The notes under the pieces were generated by a model, which saw nothing but the letters and a program-made list of their open reading frames with translations, ran no database searches and was not told the origin of the DNA. A DNA stretch of 64,000 bases from assembly GCF_000425125.1 (NCBI RefSeq), contig NZ_KE384306.1:521705-585704 (forward strand), read 5' to 3'. Shown here in pieces: positions 8,123 through 19,100 of this stretch. Position numbers and translations under genes: made by a program. Source of the DNA: Paenibacillus taiwanensis DSM 18679. Its GTDB lineage: Bacteria; Bacillota; Bacilli; Paenibacillales; Paenibacillaceae. Positions within the stretch are counted from its first letter, which is position 1. Each line of letters starts with the position of its first letter.

Positions 8123-8773
8123 ATGGCAGTTAATGCTAGTGCAGTAAAAGAGCTTCGCGAGAAAACAGGCGCAGGTATGTTGGATTGCAAAAAAGCTTTG
8201 GAAGAAGCTAACGGCGATATCACTAAAGCTGGTGAGATTCTTCGTGAAAAAGGCTTGGCAGCAGCAGCAAGTAAAGCAGGCCGCATTGCAACAGAAGGTG
8301 TGGTTCAATCTTACATCCATGCTGGTGGACGTATCGGCGTATTGGTTGAGATCAACTGCGAAACAGACTTCGTAGCTAAAACAGACCAATTCCAAGAATT
8401 TGCTCGCGACATCGCAATGCATATCGCGGCATCTGCACCGAAGTATGTTCGTCGTGACGAAGTGCCTACTGAAGATCTTGAGAAAGAAAAAGAAATTTTG
8501 AAAGCTCAAGCACTTAACGAAGGCAAGCCTGAGAAAATCGTTGAAAAAATGGTTGAAGGCCGCATCGGTAAATACTATGAAGAGTTCTGCTTGATGGAGC
8601 AATCCTTCATTAAAGACCCAGACAAAACAATAGACAACTTGCTGAATGAGAAGATCGCAGCAATTGGTGAAAATATTTCAATCCGTCGCTTCGTTCGTTA
8701 TGAACTTGGTGAAGGCTTGGAGAAAAAACAAGATAACTTTGTTGAAGAGGTTATGGCACAAGCGAAAATGTAA
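8123..8773 (+). CDS. tsf: Elongation factor Ts
   Basis: EF-Ts is the nucleotide exchange factor for EF-Tu. The 216-residue product has the N-terminal UBA-like module ([20 protein letters not shown]), the conserved [20 protein letters not shown] region that contacts EF-Tu, and a helical C-terminal part ([17 protein letters not shown]). Length is in the range of the shorter Bacillales form. GGAGG (8110-8114) supports the ATG at 8123. Confidence 0.97.
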   Translation: MAVNASAVKELREKTGAGMLDCKKALEEANGDITKAGEILREKGLAAAASKAGRIATEGVVQSYIHAGGRIGVLVEINCETDFVAKTDQFQEFARDIAMHIAASAPKYVRRDEVPTEDLEKEKEILKAQALNEGKPEKIVEKMVEGRIGKYYEEFCLMEQSFIKDPDKTIDNLLNEKIAAIGENISIRRFVRYELGEGLEKKQDNFVEEVMAQAKM

Positions 8774-8835
8774 TCCAGTTGGATTGCATTTTACAGGTAA
8801 GCCAATAGGCGATCAACAAACGCTCTGGAAAAGTT

Positions 8836-8861
8836 GGAACACATTGTGTTCCTTCTTTTTT
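8836..8861 (+). terminator. Terminator between tsf and pyrH
   Basis: GGAACAC-ATT-GTGTTCC is followed by TTCTTTTTT. Compact 7-bp stem with 3-nt loop. Confidence 0.7.
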
Positions 8862-8863
8862 AG

Positions 8864-9621
<758 letters not shown>

Positions 9622-9622
<1 letters not shown>

Positions 9623-10176
9623 TGCCACAAACCGTGAAGAAGCATGCCGAAGATCGTATGGAGAAAGCCATTGCAGCTCTTAGACGTGAATTAGCGACAC
9701 TTCGCGCAGGTCGTGCTACCCCAGCATTGCTTGACCGCGTGCAAGTGGAATACTACGGTGCAATGACTCCTGTAAACCAGTTAGCCAATATTAATACACC
9801 TGATCCGCGCACATTGATGATTCAACCGTGGGACAAAACATCAATTGGTGCCATAGAGAAAGCGATTATGAAATCGGATCTCGGCTTGACACCTGCAAAT
9901 GACGGTTCGATGATCCGGATCACGATTCCTGCGTTGACAGAAGAGCGTCGTGCAGAGCTGGTGAAGCAAACGAAGAAATACGGAGAAGAAGCTAAAGTTG
10001 CAATTCGTAATATTCGTCGTGATGCGAATGATGATATCAAGAAGATGGAGAAGACAGATATTTCAGAAGATGAATCTCGTCGCCATCAAGAAGATATTCA
10101 GAAATCTACAGACAAGTTTATTGCAGAAGTCGACAAAGTGTTGGTTACAAAAGAAAAAGAAATTATGGAAGTATAA
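9622..10176 (+). CDS. frr: Ribosome recycling factor
   Basis: RRF splits the post-termination ribosome together with EF-G. The 184-residue product matches the family length and carries its signatures: [20 protein letters not shown] in the long helical domain, [14 protein letters not shown] and [13 protein letters not shown] in the beta domain, and the basic [17 protein letters not shown] helix. The ATG overlaps the pyrH stop by one base, indicating coupling. Confidence 0.97.
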
Positions 10177-10178
10177 GG

Positions 10179-10236
10179 AAAAGACAACTTTCACAATTTA
10201 TGCCCCTCCGAACGGTGGGGTTTGTTGTCTTTTTGT
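10179..10236 (+). terminator. Terminator after frr
   Basis: An outer AAAGACAAC / GTTGTCTTT pairing and an inner CCCC-TCCG-AA-CGG-TGGGG stem are followed by a T run. It closes the pyrH-frr transcript. Confidence 0.75.
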
Positions 10237-10267
10237 TAGAAGACTTCATGAGAACATCTTCTTATCC

Positions 10268-10325
10268 GTTAACTAACTTATGATTACAGCCATCGGATAA
10301 TAGATGGCTTTAAAGTTAAGTTAAC
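10268..10325 (+). promoter_or_regulatory. Nested stem-loop in the uppS leader
   Basis: An outer stem pairs GTTAACT and nearby AACTT (10268-10279) with the AAGTTAAGTTAAC side (10313-10325), with a bulge. An inner hairpin is GCCATC (10289-10294) / GATGGC (10303-10308). It lies about 15 nt before the uppS ribosome site. No T run follows. Function is not known. Confidence 0.4.
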
Positions 10326-10351
10326 TCATTACCGTGGTTGGAGGAGACCGA

Positions 10352-11122
10352 ATGATTAAGCGAATCCAAGCGTGGTTTAAGCAAAAGGGAACAGACCATG
10401 CGCCACTGGAGCTTTCGTCTGACAATATCCCGAAGCATGTCGCCATCATTATGGATGGCAACGGGCGTTGGGCTAAAAAACGCGGTCTGCCCCGAATTGC
10501 TGGTCATCATAGTGGGATGAAGGCGGTTAAGCGTGTGACGATCGCGGCCAACGACTTAGGCGTCAAAGTGCTTACCATGTATGCTTTTTCAACAGAGAAT
10601 TGGAAACGCCCGAAGGAAGAAGTCGATTTCTTGATGAAGCTGCCCCAGCAGTTTCTGGCAATTGAATTAGATGAATTAATCGCTAATAATGTTCAAGTAC
10701 GGATGATGGGATTACGTGATGACTTGCCAAGTCATACGATTCAAGCGCTTGAAGAAGCAATTGATAAGACTAAGCATAATACAGGACTTATTTTAAACTT
10801 CGCATTAAACTATGGCGGGCAGCGGGAAATAGTAGAAAGTGTACGCTCGATTGCACAACATGTTCAAGCCGGTAAGCTAAAGATCGAGGATATCGAAGAG
10901 GCTGTAGTACAAGAGCATTTGATGTCCAGCGAACTACCCAATCCCGATTTGTTGATTCGAACGAGCGGTGAATTGCGTTTAAGCAACTTTATGTTATGGC
11001 AGATCGCATACAGTGAGCTTTGGTTCACAGATGTGTATTGGCCAGAATTTAATGAGCGGCATTTGAAGGAAGCTGTGGCTGAGTATCAACGCCGTTCCCG
11101 TCGATACGGTGGATTACAATAG
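10352..11122 (+). CDS. uppS: Undecaprenyl diphosphate synthase
   Basis: UppS condenses isopentenyl diphosphate units in cis onto farnesyl diphosphate to make the lipid carrier precursor for cell wall synthesis. The 256-residue product shows the signature HVAIIMDGNGRWAKKRGLPR with the catalytic Asp, the GHHSGMKAVKRV region, AFSTENWKRP, and RTSGELRLSNFMLWQIAYSE near the C-terminus. GGAGG (10340-10344) places the start at ATG 10352 rather than an upstream in-frame GTG. cdsA, dxr and rseP follow as in B. subtilis. Confidence 0.97.
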   Translation: MIKRIQAWFKQKGTDHAPLELSSDNIPKHVAIIMDGNGRWAKKRGLPRIAGHHSGMKAVKRVTIAANDLGVKVLTMYAFSTENWKRPKEEVDFLMKLPQQFLAIELDELIANNVQVRMMGLRDDLPSHTIQALEEAIDKTKHNTGLILNFALNYGGQREIVESVRSIAQHVQAGKLKIEDIEEAVVQEHLMSSELPNPDLLIRTSGELRLSNFMLWQIAYSELWFTDVYWPEFNERHLKEAVAEYQRRSRRYGGLQ

Positions 11123-11140
11123 GTTGGAGGATTAATCGCT

Positions 11141-11938
11141 ATGAAACAGCGCATCATCACGGGGGTTATTGGAGGAGCGATATTTGCAGGGTTCGTGTAT
11201 ATCGGTAGCATCCCTTATGAATTGCTGTTGATTGCTTTAGCACTCATCGGTTATTTCGAATTCGCTCGTATGCATCATGAAAAGGCATTTGATCTGGCAT
11301 CAATTGTCGGTTATGCGCTTGTATTAATACTGGCTGTCCCTTGGGCCAAGTGGGGAGTTAGCTTCCAGTGGTCTATGGAATCAACGATGTGGCTCGTTAT
11401 GTTTGCCTTTTTGTGTGTAACGGTTGTGACCAAGAATAGGGTGCCGATTCAGACCGCGTCCCAGTTGTGGCTTGGCGCATTTTACATCGGTATCGGCTTT
11501 AAATATATGATACTTACTCGTACTATGTTAGATGAGGGTTTGTTCTGGACGATCCTTATGTTTGCGGCTATTTGGGCCTCTGATATCGGGGCGTATTTTA
11601 CTGGACGTGCTATTGGCAGACATAAACTGTGGCCTGCAATTAGTCCCAATAAGACAATTGAGGGAGCAATAGGCGGTATTATATCCGCAATGGTTGTATG
11701 TGTGCTTGCACTCTTCGTACGCCCTGATGTGCTTGGCGTGCCACAAGCGTTAGGAATTGGCATTGCTGCATCAATCGTTGGACAGATGGGTGATTTGATT
11801 CAATCGGCCTACAAACGTATTCGAGGTGTCAAGGATTCAGGTACTTTACTGCCAGGTCATGGTGGTGTGCTTGATCGTTGTGACAGCTGGCTTATTGTAT
11901 TCCCATTTATACATCTGATTGGCTTAATTACGCTATAG
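11141..11938 (+). CDS. cdsA: Phosphatidate cytidylyltransferase
   Basis: CdsA makes CDP-diacylglycerol from phosphatidate and CTP, the branch point of phospholipid synthesis. The 265-residue product has about seven or eight hydrophobic membrane helices and the family signature close to the C-terminus: SAYKRIRGVKDSGTLLPGHG followed by GVLDRCDS. A conserved AIWASDIGAYFTGRAIGRHK segment precedes it. It lies 18 bp after uppS. Confidence 0.96.
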   Translation: MKQRIITGVIGGAIFAGFVYIGSIPYELLLIALALIGYFEFARMHHEKAFDLASIVGYALVLILAVPWAKWGVSFQWSMESTMWLVMFAFLCVTVVTKNRVPIQTASQLWLGAFYIGIGFKYMILTRTMLDEGLFWTILMFAAIWASDIGAYFTGRAIGRHKLWPAISPNKTIEGAIGGIISAMVVCVLALFVRPDVLGVPQALGIGIAASIVGQMGDLIQSAYKRIRGVKDSGTLLPGHGGVLDRCDSWLIVFPFIHLIGLITL

Positions 11939-11969
11939 CCAACAATCTTATAGATAAAGAGGTGTTAGG

Positions 11970-13115
11970 ATGAAGCGGATATCCATACTTGGTTCGACAG
12001 GATCTATAGGTACTCAGACCTTAGATGTTGTTGCAAATCATCCCGAACATTTTCAGATTGAAGCAATGGCAGCAGGTAGAAATGCTGCCTTATTTTTAGA
12101 GCAAATTAAGCAATTTCGTCCCAAACTGGTGTCCGTTCAGGATAAAGCTACTGCTGACCTAATACGATCCGAACTGCCTCAAGGGACAAGGCTTGTTTAT
12201 GGAGAAGAAGGTTTAATAGAAGTTGCAGCTCATCCTACTACGGATACAGTTGTAACTGCTGTAATGGGCAGTGTTGGGCTGAAGTCAACTTTAGCTGCAA
12301 TAAACATGGGGAAATGGATCGGCCTTGCAAATAAAGAGACACTTGTCACAGCAGGACACTTGGTGACTGCGGCGGCTGCACGAAATAACGTCAAGCTTAT
12401 GCCTATAGACAGTGAACATTCCGCTATTTTTCAATGTCTAAATGGGGAGCCAAGGCGAGCAGTGCAAAGTATTACTCTGACAGCTTCTGGTGGTAGTTTC
12501 CGTGACGTTTCACGGGCGGAGCTTGAAGGTGTATCGGTGGAGCAAGCTTTGCAGCATCCCAACTGGTCTATGGGAGCCAAGATTACGATTGACTCTGCAA
12601 CGATGGCGAACAAAGGATTAGAAGTAATTGAGGCGCATTGGCTATTTGGACTGCCTTATGATGACATTCATGTAATGCTGCATCCGGAGAGTATTATTCA
12701 TTCTTACGTCGAGTATGTAGATGGCGCTGTAATTGCTCAATTGGGTACACCGGATATGCGGGTGCCAATTCAGTATGCGCTCACTTATCCAGAGCGGTTA
12801 GACAATCCGTCTCCAAGGCTGAACCTGGCGCAGGTAGGCACTCTTCATTTCCGTGAATTGGACATGGAAAGATATCCGATGGTTCGTTATGCTTATGAAA
12901 GTGGCAAATTAGGTGGTACAGCTACGACCGTATTTAATGCGGCCAACGAAGTAGCCGTTGCACGATTTCTGCGTAGAGAAATTTCATTTTTGGATATTGA
13001 GCGTATTGTCGAGCTGGCATTGGAACGTCATCACGTGGTTGCAGAACCGACGTTGGAAGTGATTGAGGAGACAGATCGCAGGACACGTCAGGAAGCAGAT
13101 CAAGCTATCATATAA
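11970..13115 (+). CDS. dxr: 1-deoxy-D-xylulose 5-phosphate reductoisomerase
   Basis: Dxr converts DXP to 2-C-methyl-D-erythritol 4-phosphate with NADPH in the non-mevalonate isoprenoid pathway. The 381-residue product has the NADPH-binding loop ILGSTGSIGTQTLDVV (residues 5-20), GLANKETLVTAG, and the metal/substrate motif MPIDSEHSAIFQCL. Further motifs are TASGGSFRD, MGAKITIDSATMANKGLEVI and VFNAANEVAVARFL. It shows the organism makes isoprenoids by the MEP route; its product feeds uppS two genes upstream. Confidence 0.97.
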   Translation: MKRISILGSTGSIGTQTLDVVANHPEHFQIEAMAAGRNAALFLEQIKQFRPKLVSVQDKATADLIRSELPQGTRLVYGEEGLIEVAAHPTTDTVVTAVMGSVGLKSTLAAINMGKWIGLANKETLVTAGHLVTAAAARNNVKLMPIDSEHSAIFQCLNGEPRRAVQSITLTASGGSFRDVSRAELEGVSVEQALQHPNWSMGAKITIDSATMANKGLEVIEAHWLFGLPYDDIHVMLHPESIIHSYVEYVDGAVIAQLGTPDMRVPIQYALTYPERLDNPSPRLNLAQVGTLHFRELDMERYPMVRYAYESGKLGGTATTVFNAANEVAVARFLRREISFLDIERIVELALERHHVVAEPTLEVIEETDRRTRQEADQAII

Positions 13116-13247
13116 ATAAAATACGGGGTAAATTGGCGCATTGCATCCATAAGTGGACAAAAGGGGATTCTCTTGTGCGAGATCAGAGAATAATGTTAAT
13201 CTATAAGACATACGGCGACCCGAAAACGTAAAGGAGGATGCAACGCT

Positions 13248-14522
13248 GTGCAAATGGTTCAAGTCGTATTTTTATCTATACTCGTGTTTTTCGTAATCGT
13301 CACGATACATGAATGGGGACATTTCATCTTTGCGAAACGTGCAGGTATTCTCGTACGTGAATTTGCAATCGGGTTTGGGCCGAAGGTGTTCTCTCATACG
13401 CATGGAGAGACACGGTATACCTTAAGGTTGCTGCCAGTCGGCGGGTTCGTGCGTATGGCAGGCGAAGACCCGGAAGTGGTTGATATACAGCCCGGCCAGA
13501 CGATAGCCGTTCGGCTAAAAGACAATCAAGTGACAAAGTTGTATCTCGATCAGCTTGATCTGCGTAAGCAGGTTATTCGTGGGGAAGTAGAGTCCATTGA
13601 TATCGAGCATGAGTTAAGTGTTACACTTGATGTGGAAGGGGAACTGACCACATACTCGATTCATCCACAAGCGATGATGGTCGTTAAAGGGCAAGATATT
13701 CAGATTGCCCCTTACAATCGTCAATTTGGGAGTAAGTCCGTTGGCAAGCGTGCGATGGCGATTTTTGCGGGCCCGCTGATGAATTTTATTTTGGCGTTTA
13801 TTTTGTTCGGGGTGTACATACAACTGGCAGGTATGCCAGTAGAGAACCCGAGTTATGTCAAGATTGGCGAAGTTACAGACAAGATGCCAGCAGCGAAAGC
13901 TGGATTGGTCAAAGGTGACGTCATCAATAATGTAAATGGTATTGCCATTGGCGGTGATCGAGAGCGATTAATTAAGATGATCGAAAATTCAGAGGGAAAA
14001 CCGATGAATTGGAGCATTTTACGTGATGGTAATCCATTAAACGTTACGCTGACACCGGTTAGCATGGCGGGGCAGAAAGGTGGCAAAGTAGGTATTGCGC
14101 CGATTTTGCCAACACGAACGGCGTCCTTTGGTGAGACGATTCATTATGCCGGCAACGCTATGGTAACGATGACCAAAAATATTTTCGAAGGTTTCAGACA
14201 ACTTATTTTTGGTCAGTTCAAGCTGGATGACTTGGGTGGTCCAGTGCGTACATTTGAAGTAACAGGGCAATTTGCTAAGCAAGGGATTGATCAGCTCACG
14301 TTGTGGACTGCAATTCTCAGTCTATATTTGGGTATCTTTAATCTGCTGCCGATACCTGCATTGGACGGAAGCAGGCTCGTATTTTTAGGTATCGAGAGTG
14401 TGCGTGGCAAGCCAATAGATCCAAACCGCGAAAGTATGGTGCATTTTATTGGTTTTGCGATGCTGATGCTGCTTATGCTTGCGGTTACCTACAACGATAT
14501 ATTACGATTAGTTAAAGGTTAA
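13248..14522 (+). CDS. rseP: Site-2 intramembrane metalloprotease RseP/RasP
   Basis: This family cleaves transmembrane anti-sigma factors and signal peptides inside the membrane. The 424-residue product has the zinc site HEWGH (residues 22-26) in the first membrane helix. A PDZ domain lies about residues 205-270 (GLVKGDVINNVNGIAIGG), and the second active-site motif NLLPIPALDG is near residue 365. An inserted soluble region is seen around residues 75-150. GTG at 13248 follows AAGGAGG (13231-13237). The B. subtilis counterpart is RasP (YluC), needed for sigma-W activation and cell division protein turnover. Confidence 0.95.
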   Translation: MQMVQVVFLSILVFFVIVTIHEWGHFIFAKRAGILVREFAIGFGPKVFSHTHGETRYTLRLLPVGGFVRMAGEDPEVVDIQPGQTIAVRLKDNQVTKLYLDQLDLRKQVIRGEVESIDIEHELSVTLDVEGELTTYSIHPQAMMVVKGQDIQIAPYNRQFGSKSVGKRAMAIFAGPLMNFILAFILFGVYIQLAGMPVENPSYVKIGEVTDKMPAAKAGLVKGDVINNVNGIAIGGDRERLIKMIENSEGKPMNWSILRDGNPLNVTLTPVSMAGQKGGKVGIAPILPTRTASFGETIHYAGNAMVTMTKNIFEGFRQLIFGQFKLDDLGGPVRTFEVTGQFAKQGIDQLTLWTAILSLYLGIFNLLPIPALDGSRLVFLGIESVRGKPIDPNRESMVHFIGFAMLMLLMLAVTYNDILRLVKG

Positions 14523-14598
14523 TAATGTTTAAGGCACATGTAGGATTTAGCTTCATGCGATCTGAGGTGTGCCTAATTACGGGAGGATCATATCCGTT

Positions 14599-16047
14599 AT
14601 GTCGAAGGAGAAGCAGTTCGTTACTGAAATTACACCACAGCAAGAGGACTTCTCGCGCTGGTACATTGATGTGATAAAGAAAGCTGATTTGATGGATTAT
14701 TCACCTGTACGCGGGTGTATCGTATTCCGTCCTGACGGCTTTGAGATTTGGGAACATATTCGTGAAGAATTGGACCGTCGCTTTAAGGAAACCGGGCATC
14801 GAAATGCTTACTTCCCGATGTTTATTCCAGAGAGCTTTTTCCAGAAGGAAAAGGAGCATGTCGAAGGATTTAATCCAGAACTTCCTTGGGTAACGGAAGC
14901 TGGTGGGGAGAAGCTTGAAGAACGATTGGCGATACGTCCAACCTCGGAGACGATGATTGGACACATGTACTCCAAATGGATTCAATCATACCGAGACCTG
15001 CCAGTACTCATTAACCAATGGGCTAACGTCGTTCGTTGGGAGAAGCGAACGCTTCCGTTCCTGCGCACGAGTGAATTTTTGTGGCAAGAAGGGCACACTG
15101 CTCATGAGACAGAAGATGAGGCTCGTCAAGAAACGATGCAAATGCTCGACATTTACCGTGATTTTGTGGAGAACTACTTGGCAATTCCGGTAATCGTAGG
15201 TCAGAAAACTCCTTCTGAGAAGTTTGCAGGAGCTGTAGACACATACTCCATCGAGGCGATGATGAAAGACGGCCGTGCAGTCCAAGCGGGCACTTCGCAC
15301 TATTTGGGAACTAACTTTGCGGTTGCCTTTGACATTCAGTTTTTGGGCCGTGAAAATACGCAGGAATACGTGCATACAACTTCATGGGGTGTAAGTACAC
15401 GTCTTATTGGTTCACTTATTATGGTGCATGGAGATGATCGTGGCTTGGTACTTCCTCCAAAGGTGGCGCCAACGCAAGTGATCATGATTCCTATCGGTCC
15501 TGCGAAGATGCGTGAACAAGTCGTTAGCCGTGCAAATGAATTGTTCGCAGAATTAAAATCCGCTGGCATTCGTGTTGGCATGGATGACAGAGCAGATATG
15601 AGCCCAGGCTGGAAATTTAACGAATACGAAATGCGTGGCGTTCCTGTCCGTTTGGAAATAGGACCACGTGATATGGAAAATGGCGTATGTGTACTCGTAT
15701 CTCGAGTATCTGGTGAGAAACGGGTCGTAGAGCAGGCGAATTTGGCTGCTGAAGTGAAGAAAATGCTGGCGGACGTTCACGATGAAATGTTTAACCGTGC
15801 ACTTGAGTTCCGTGATGAGCATTACTATTCCGTGGAAACGATTGACGAGATGAAGCTGCTTATGGACGAAAAACGCGGCTTTACGATCGCTGGCTGGTGC
15901 GGTTCTACTGCTTGTGAGAAGCATGTTAAAGACGAGACAGGCGCGACTAGCCGTAATATTCCTTTTGAGCCTCAAGAGAAGAAGACAAAATGTCTTGTTT
16001 GTGGAGAGGAATCAAAACATACGGTAGTATTTGCCCGCGCTTATTAA
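14599..16047 (+). CDS. proS: Prolyl-tRNA synthetase, archaeal/eukaryotic-like (type 3)
   Basis: ProRS charges tRNA-Pro. At 482 residues it lacks the ~180-residue editing insertion of the usual bacterial enzyme. It instead carries the features of type 3 enzymes: an N-terminus EDFSRWYIDVIKKADLMDYS, FIPESFFQKEKEHVEGF, class II motif 2 (FLRTSEFLWQEGHTAH), and a C-terminal zinc-like domain with Cys pairs (WCGSTACEK, KCLVCGEES) ending in Tyr. GGGAGG (14581-14586) lies 12 nt before ATG 14599. Its position after rseP is that of bacterial-type proS in B. subtilis, so the locus carries a different enzyme type. Confidence 0.94.
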   Translation: MSKEKQFVTEITPQQEDFSRWYIDVIKKADLMDYSPVRGCIVFRPDGFEIWEHIREELDRRFKETGHRNAYFPMFIPESFFQKEKEHVEGFNPELPWVTEAGGEKLEERLAIRPTSETMIGHMYSKWIQSYRDLPVLINQWANVVRWEKRTLPFLRTSEFLWQEGHTAHETEDEARQETMQMLDIYRDFVENYLAIPVIVGQKTPSEKFAGAVDTYSIEAMMKDGRAVQAGTSHYLGTNFAVAFDIQFLGRENTQEYVHTTSWGVSTRLIGSLIMVHGDDRGLVLPPKVAPTQVIMIPIGPAKMREQVVSRANELFAELKSAGIRVGMDDRADMSPGWKFNEYEMRGVPVRLEIGPRDMENGVCVLVSRVSGEKRVVEQANLAAEVKKMLADVHDEMFNRALEFRDEHYYSVETIDEMKLLMDEKRGFTIAGWCGSTACEKHVKDETGATSRNIPFEPQEKKTKCLVCGEESKHTVVFARAY

Positions 16048-16124
16048 GCAAGATAGATGTATTGGAATGGATGAAATGGCTTCCTATGCGGGAACATCCA
16101 ACGGAACACCGGACGATGACTCGA

Positions 16125-16150
16125 CAGAAGGGGGCCTTTTCTGTTTTTTT
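16125..16150 (+). terminator. Terminator-like hairpin between proS and polC
   Basis: CAGAAGGG pairs with CCTTTTCTG (with G-T pairs), followed by seven T. The stem is short, so termination may be partial. Confidence 0.55.
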
Positions 16151-16172
16151 GCACAGGGGGGATGAAGCAACT

Positions 16173-19100
16173 ATGGATGATAAAAGACAACGATTGGAAC
16201 TGTTAATGAAGCAGGTTGATTTGCCTTTTGAACTGGTGACTACCTATTTTCATGATAGCTGGATTCAACAGGTGGAGACAAGCCGCTCCAATCGGGAGTG
16301 GACAATTCATATCGGCAAACAATCCATCCTGCCTGCTGACGCTTATCGTACGTTCTGTTTGAGTGTACAGGATAAGATGTCGCATATTGCAAAGATACGT
16401 ATCATTTTTCATTATGAGGATATGGTACCGCATCAAGAAGTGGTAGCAGCGTATTGGCACTTATTTGTCGAATGGGTCAAACGTGAAGTTGCCTCTGTTA
16501 ATGGTTGGTTGCATCGGGCGCAATTCGAAGTAGAAGGTGATCTGGTACACCTGCTGTTAACCGATACGATGACGTTGGAAATGGCAAAGAAAAAACAAAT
16601 CGACACCTACATCAAAACGTTTTTTGAAACTTATTTTTCCCGTTCGCTGCGGGTGCAGATGAAGGTAGGCAATCAAGATCAAGAAGCAGTGGAAGCGTTC
16701 CAAGAGAAGCTGATGCAAGAAGAGCGTAAGGCTATTCAACAATTGATGGAAGATGCAGAACGAGAAGCTGCGGATCAGGCAGCGAGTGAGGTTGGAGAAA
16801 TCCCAGATAAGTTGCAGTACGGCTATGACATCAAAGATGCACCGGTTTCCATTATGGATGTACAGGATGAAGAAAAGCGTGTAACACTTCAGGGGACAGT
16901 ATTTGGCTTAGAAGTGAAGGAGTTACGGAACGGCAGCACACTCTATACGTTTAACGTGACGGACTTCTCCGATTCCATGTTAGTAAAGATGTTTGGCAAA
17001 AACAAAGAAGATATATTAAAGCTGAACCTTATTACTAATGGTAAATGGGTGAAGGTGCGCGGGCGTGTTGAATATGATCGCTTTATGATGACACCTGAGC
17101 TTGTGATGATTGCATCCGATATTCATGAAGTTACGGCTCCACCGGAACGTAAAGACACAGCCCAGGAGAAGCGGGTCGAATTCCATCTTCATACGACGAT
17201 GAGTGCGATGGATGCTGTAGCCTCTGTTGATGCTTATGTAAAACAGGCTGCAAAGTGGGGACACAAAGCAATCGCCATTACGGATCATGCTAACGTTCAA
17301 TGTTATCCTGATGCTGCTAAGGCAGGCAAAAAACACGGCGTTAAGGTGATCTACGGACTTGAGGCCAATATAGTTAACGACGGCACAGAAGTGGTATTAA
17401 ATGCAGAGCCGCGCAACATTAAAGAAGCGGTTTATGTTGTATATGATATAGAGACAACAGGTCTGTCTGTATCAAACAATAAGATTATCGAGCTAGCGGC
17501 TATAAAGGTGCAGGATGGCAAAGAATTAGGGCGCTACAGTTCGTTTGTAGATCCACATGAGCGTATTCCATACAACATTCAACAGCTGACTAATATTACA
17601 GATGAGATGGTTGCGGGTGCACCGGAAGTAGATGAAGTGCTAAAAGGTTTTGTTGAGTTTACGGGTGACGCTATTTTAGTAGCGCATAACGCACGTTTTG
17701 ATATGGGATTTATCCAACACAATCTCAAAAAAATAGGTCTGCCTGAAATGACAAATCCCGTATTGGATACGTTGGAACTGGCACGTTTAATTTTCCCTAC
17801 TCTTAAAAATCACCGTTTGAACACATTGGCGGATAAATATAAAGTTTCCCTTGATAATCATCACCGTGCAATAGATGATACCATTGCACTAAGCGGTATT
17901 CTTCAAGGGTTGTTAAACGATGCGTATCAGATTAAAGGGATTGAGATGCTGGATCGATTGAATGACTATGTAGGTCAGAATTTATTTAACAGCCGTCCAT
18001 TCCACTGTAACATTTATGCGCTTAACGACGTTGGCAAAAAGAATTTGTATAAGCTCGTTTCTTTGTCACATACGCAATATTTCCATAGAGTTGCTTGCAT
18101 TCCGAAGAGCAAACTTGTTGAGATGCGAGAAGGTTTGCTGCTGATGTCCGGCTGTGAGAAGGGCGAGTTTTTTGAAACTGTGCTGAACAAGTCGCAGGAG
18201 GAAGCGGAAGTTGTTGCGGAATTTTATGACATACTTGAAATTCAACCTGTGACGATGTACATGCACCTAGTGGAAAAAGGGTTTGTTGGCTCACCTGCAC
18301 AAATAGAGGACGCATTACGCAAAGTGTGTGATATCGGGGCGAAGCAGGGCAAGCCGGTCGTGGCGACAGGGAATGCTCATTATTTAAATCCACGAGACAA
18401 GCTGTTTCGTGACATTACGATTCATGGTATTACCGGATTCAGTCCGCTAAAAGACATCAAGAAGCCGGATGCCCATTTCCGTACAACAACGGAGATGCTG
18501 CAAGAATTCGAATTTCTTGGTAAAGAACGTGCATATCAAGTCGTTGTTACTAATACAAATGAATTGGCAGATCGGTTCGAAACGATCAACCTGTTCCCTG
18601 ACAAATTGTTTACACCTATTATTGATGGCGCTGACGAAGAGATGCGTAATACATGTTACGACACGGCGAAACGTATATACGGAGATGCTGTACCAGAAAT
18701 TGTAGTCGCCCGTCTGGAAAAAGAGTTGGAGCCGATTATCAAGTACGGTTTTTCAGCTAACTATTTGATTTCGGAGCGGTTGGTGAAAAAGTCGAATCAA
18801 GACGGGTATTTGGTTGGTTCCCGAGGCTCCGTCGGTTCTTCTGTCGTCGCGATGTTCCTTGGTATTTCCGAAGTTAATCCGCTGCCGCCACACTATGTAT
18901 GCCGCAATGAAAGCTGCAAGCACAGTGAGTGGTTCACAGACGGCAGCATTCCTAGCGGATTCGATTTACCGGATAAAGCGTGCCCAAACTGTGGCAAGAC
19001 GATGAAAGGTGACGGACAAGACATTCCGTTTGAAACGTTCCTTGGCTTTAAAGGGGACAAGGTTCCTGATATCGACTTAAACTTCTCCGGTGAATATCAG

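Noticed and set aside
14532-14574. AGGCACA/TGTGCCT pairing before proS as a T-box leader
   Set aside because: Only a 7-bp stem is present; the T-box sequence and specifier loop are missing and the leader is too short.
14957-15581. Several short frames on both strands within proS
   Set aside because: Shadows of the proS coding sequence without ribosome sites or recognisable products.
15990-16172. Upstream in-frame extension of polC overlapping proS
   Set aside because: The extra 61 codons include the terminator hairpin and lack homology; ATG 16173 gives the canonical PolC N-terminus and length.
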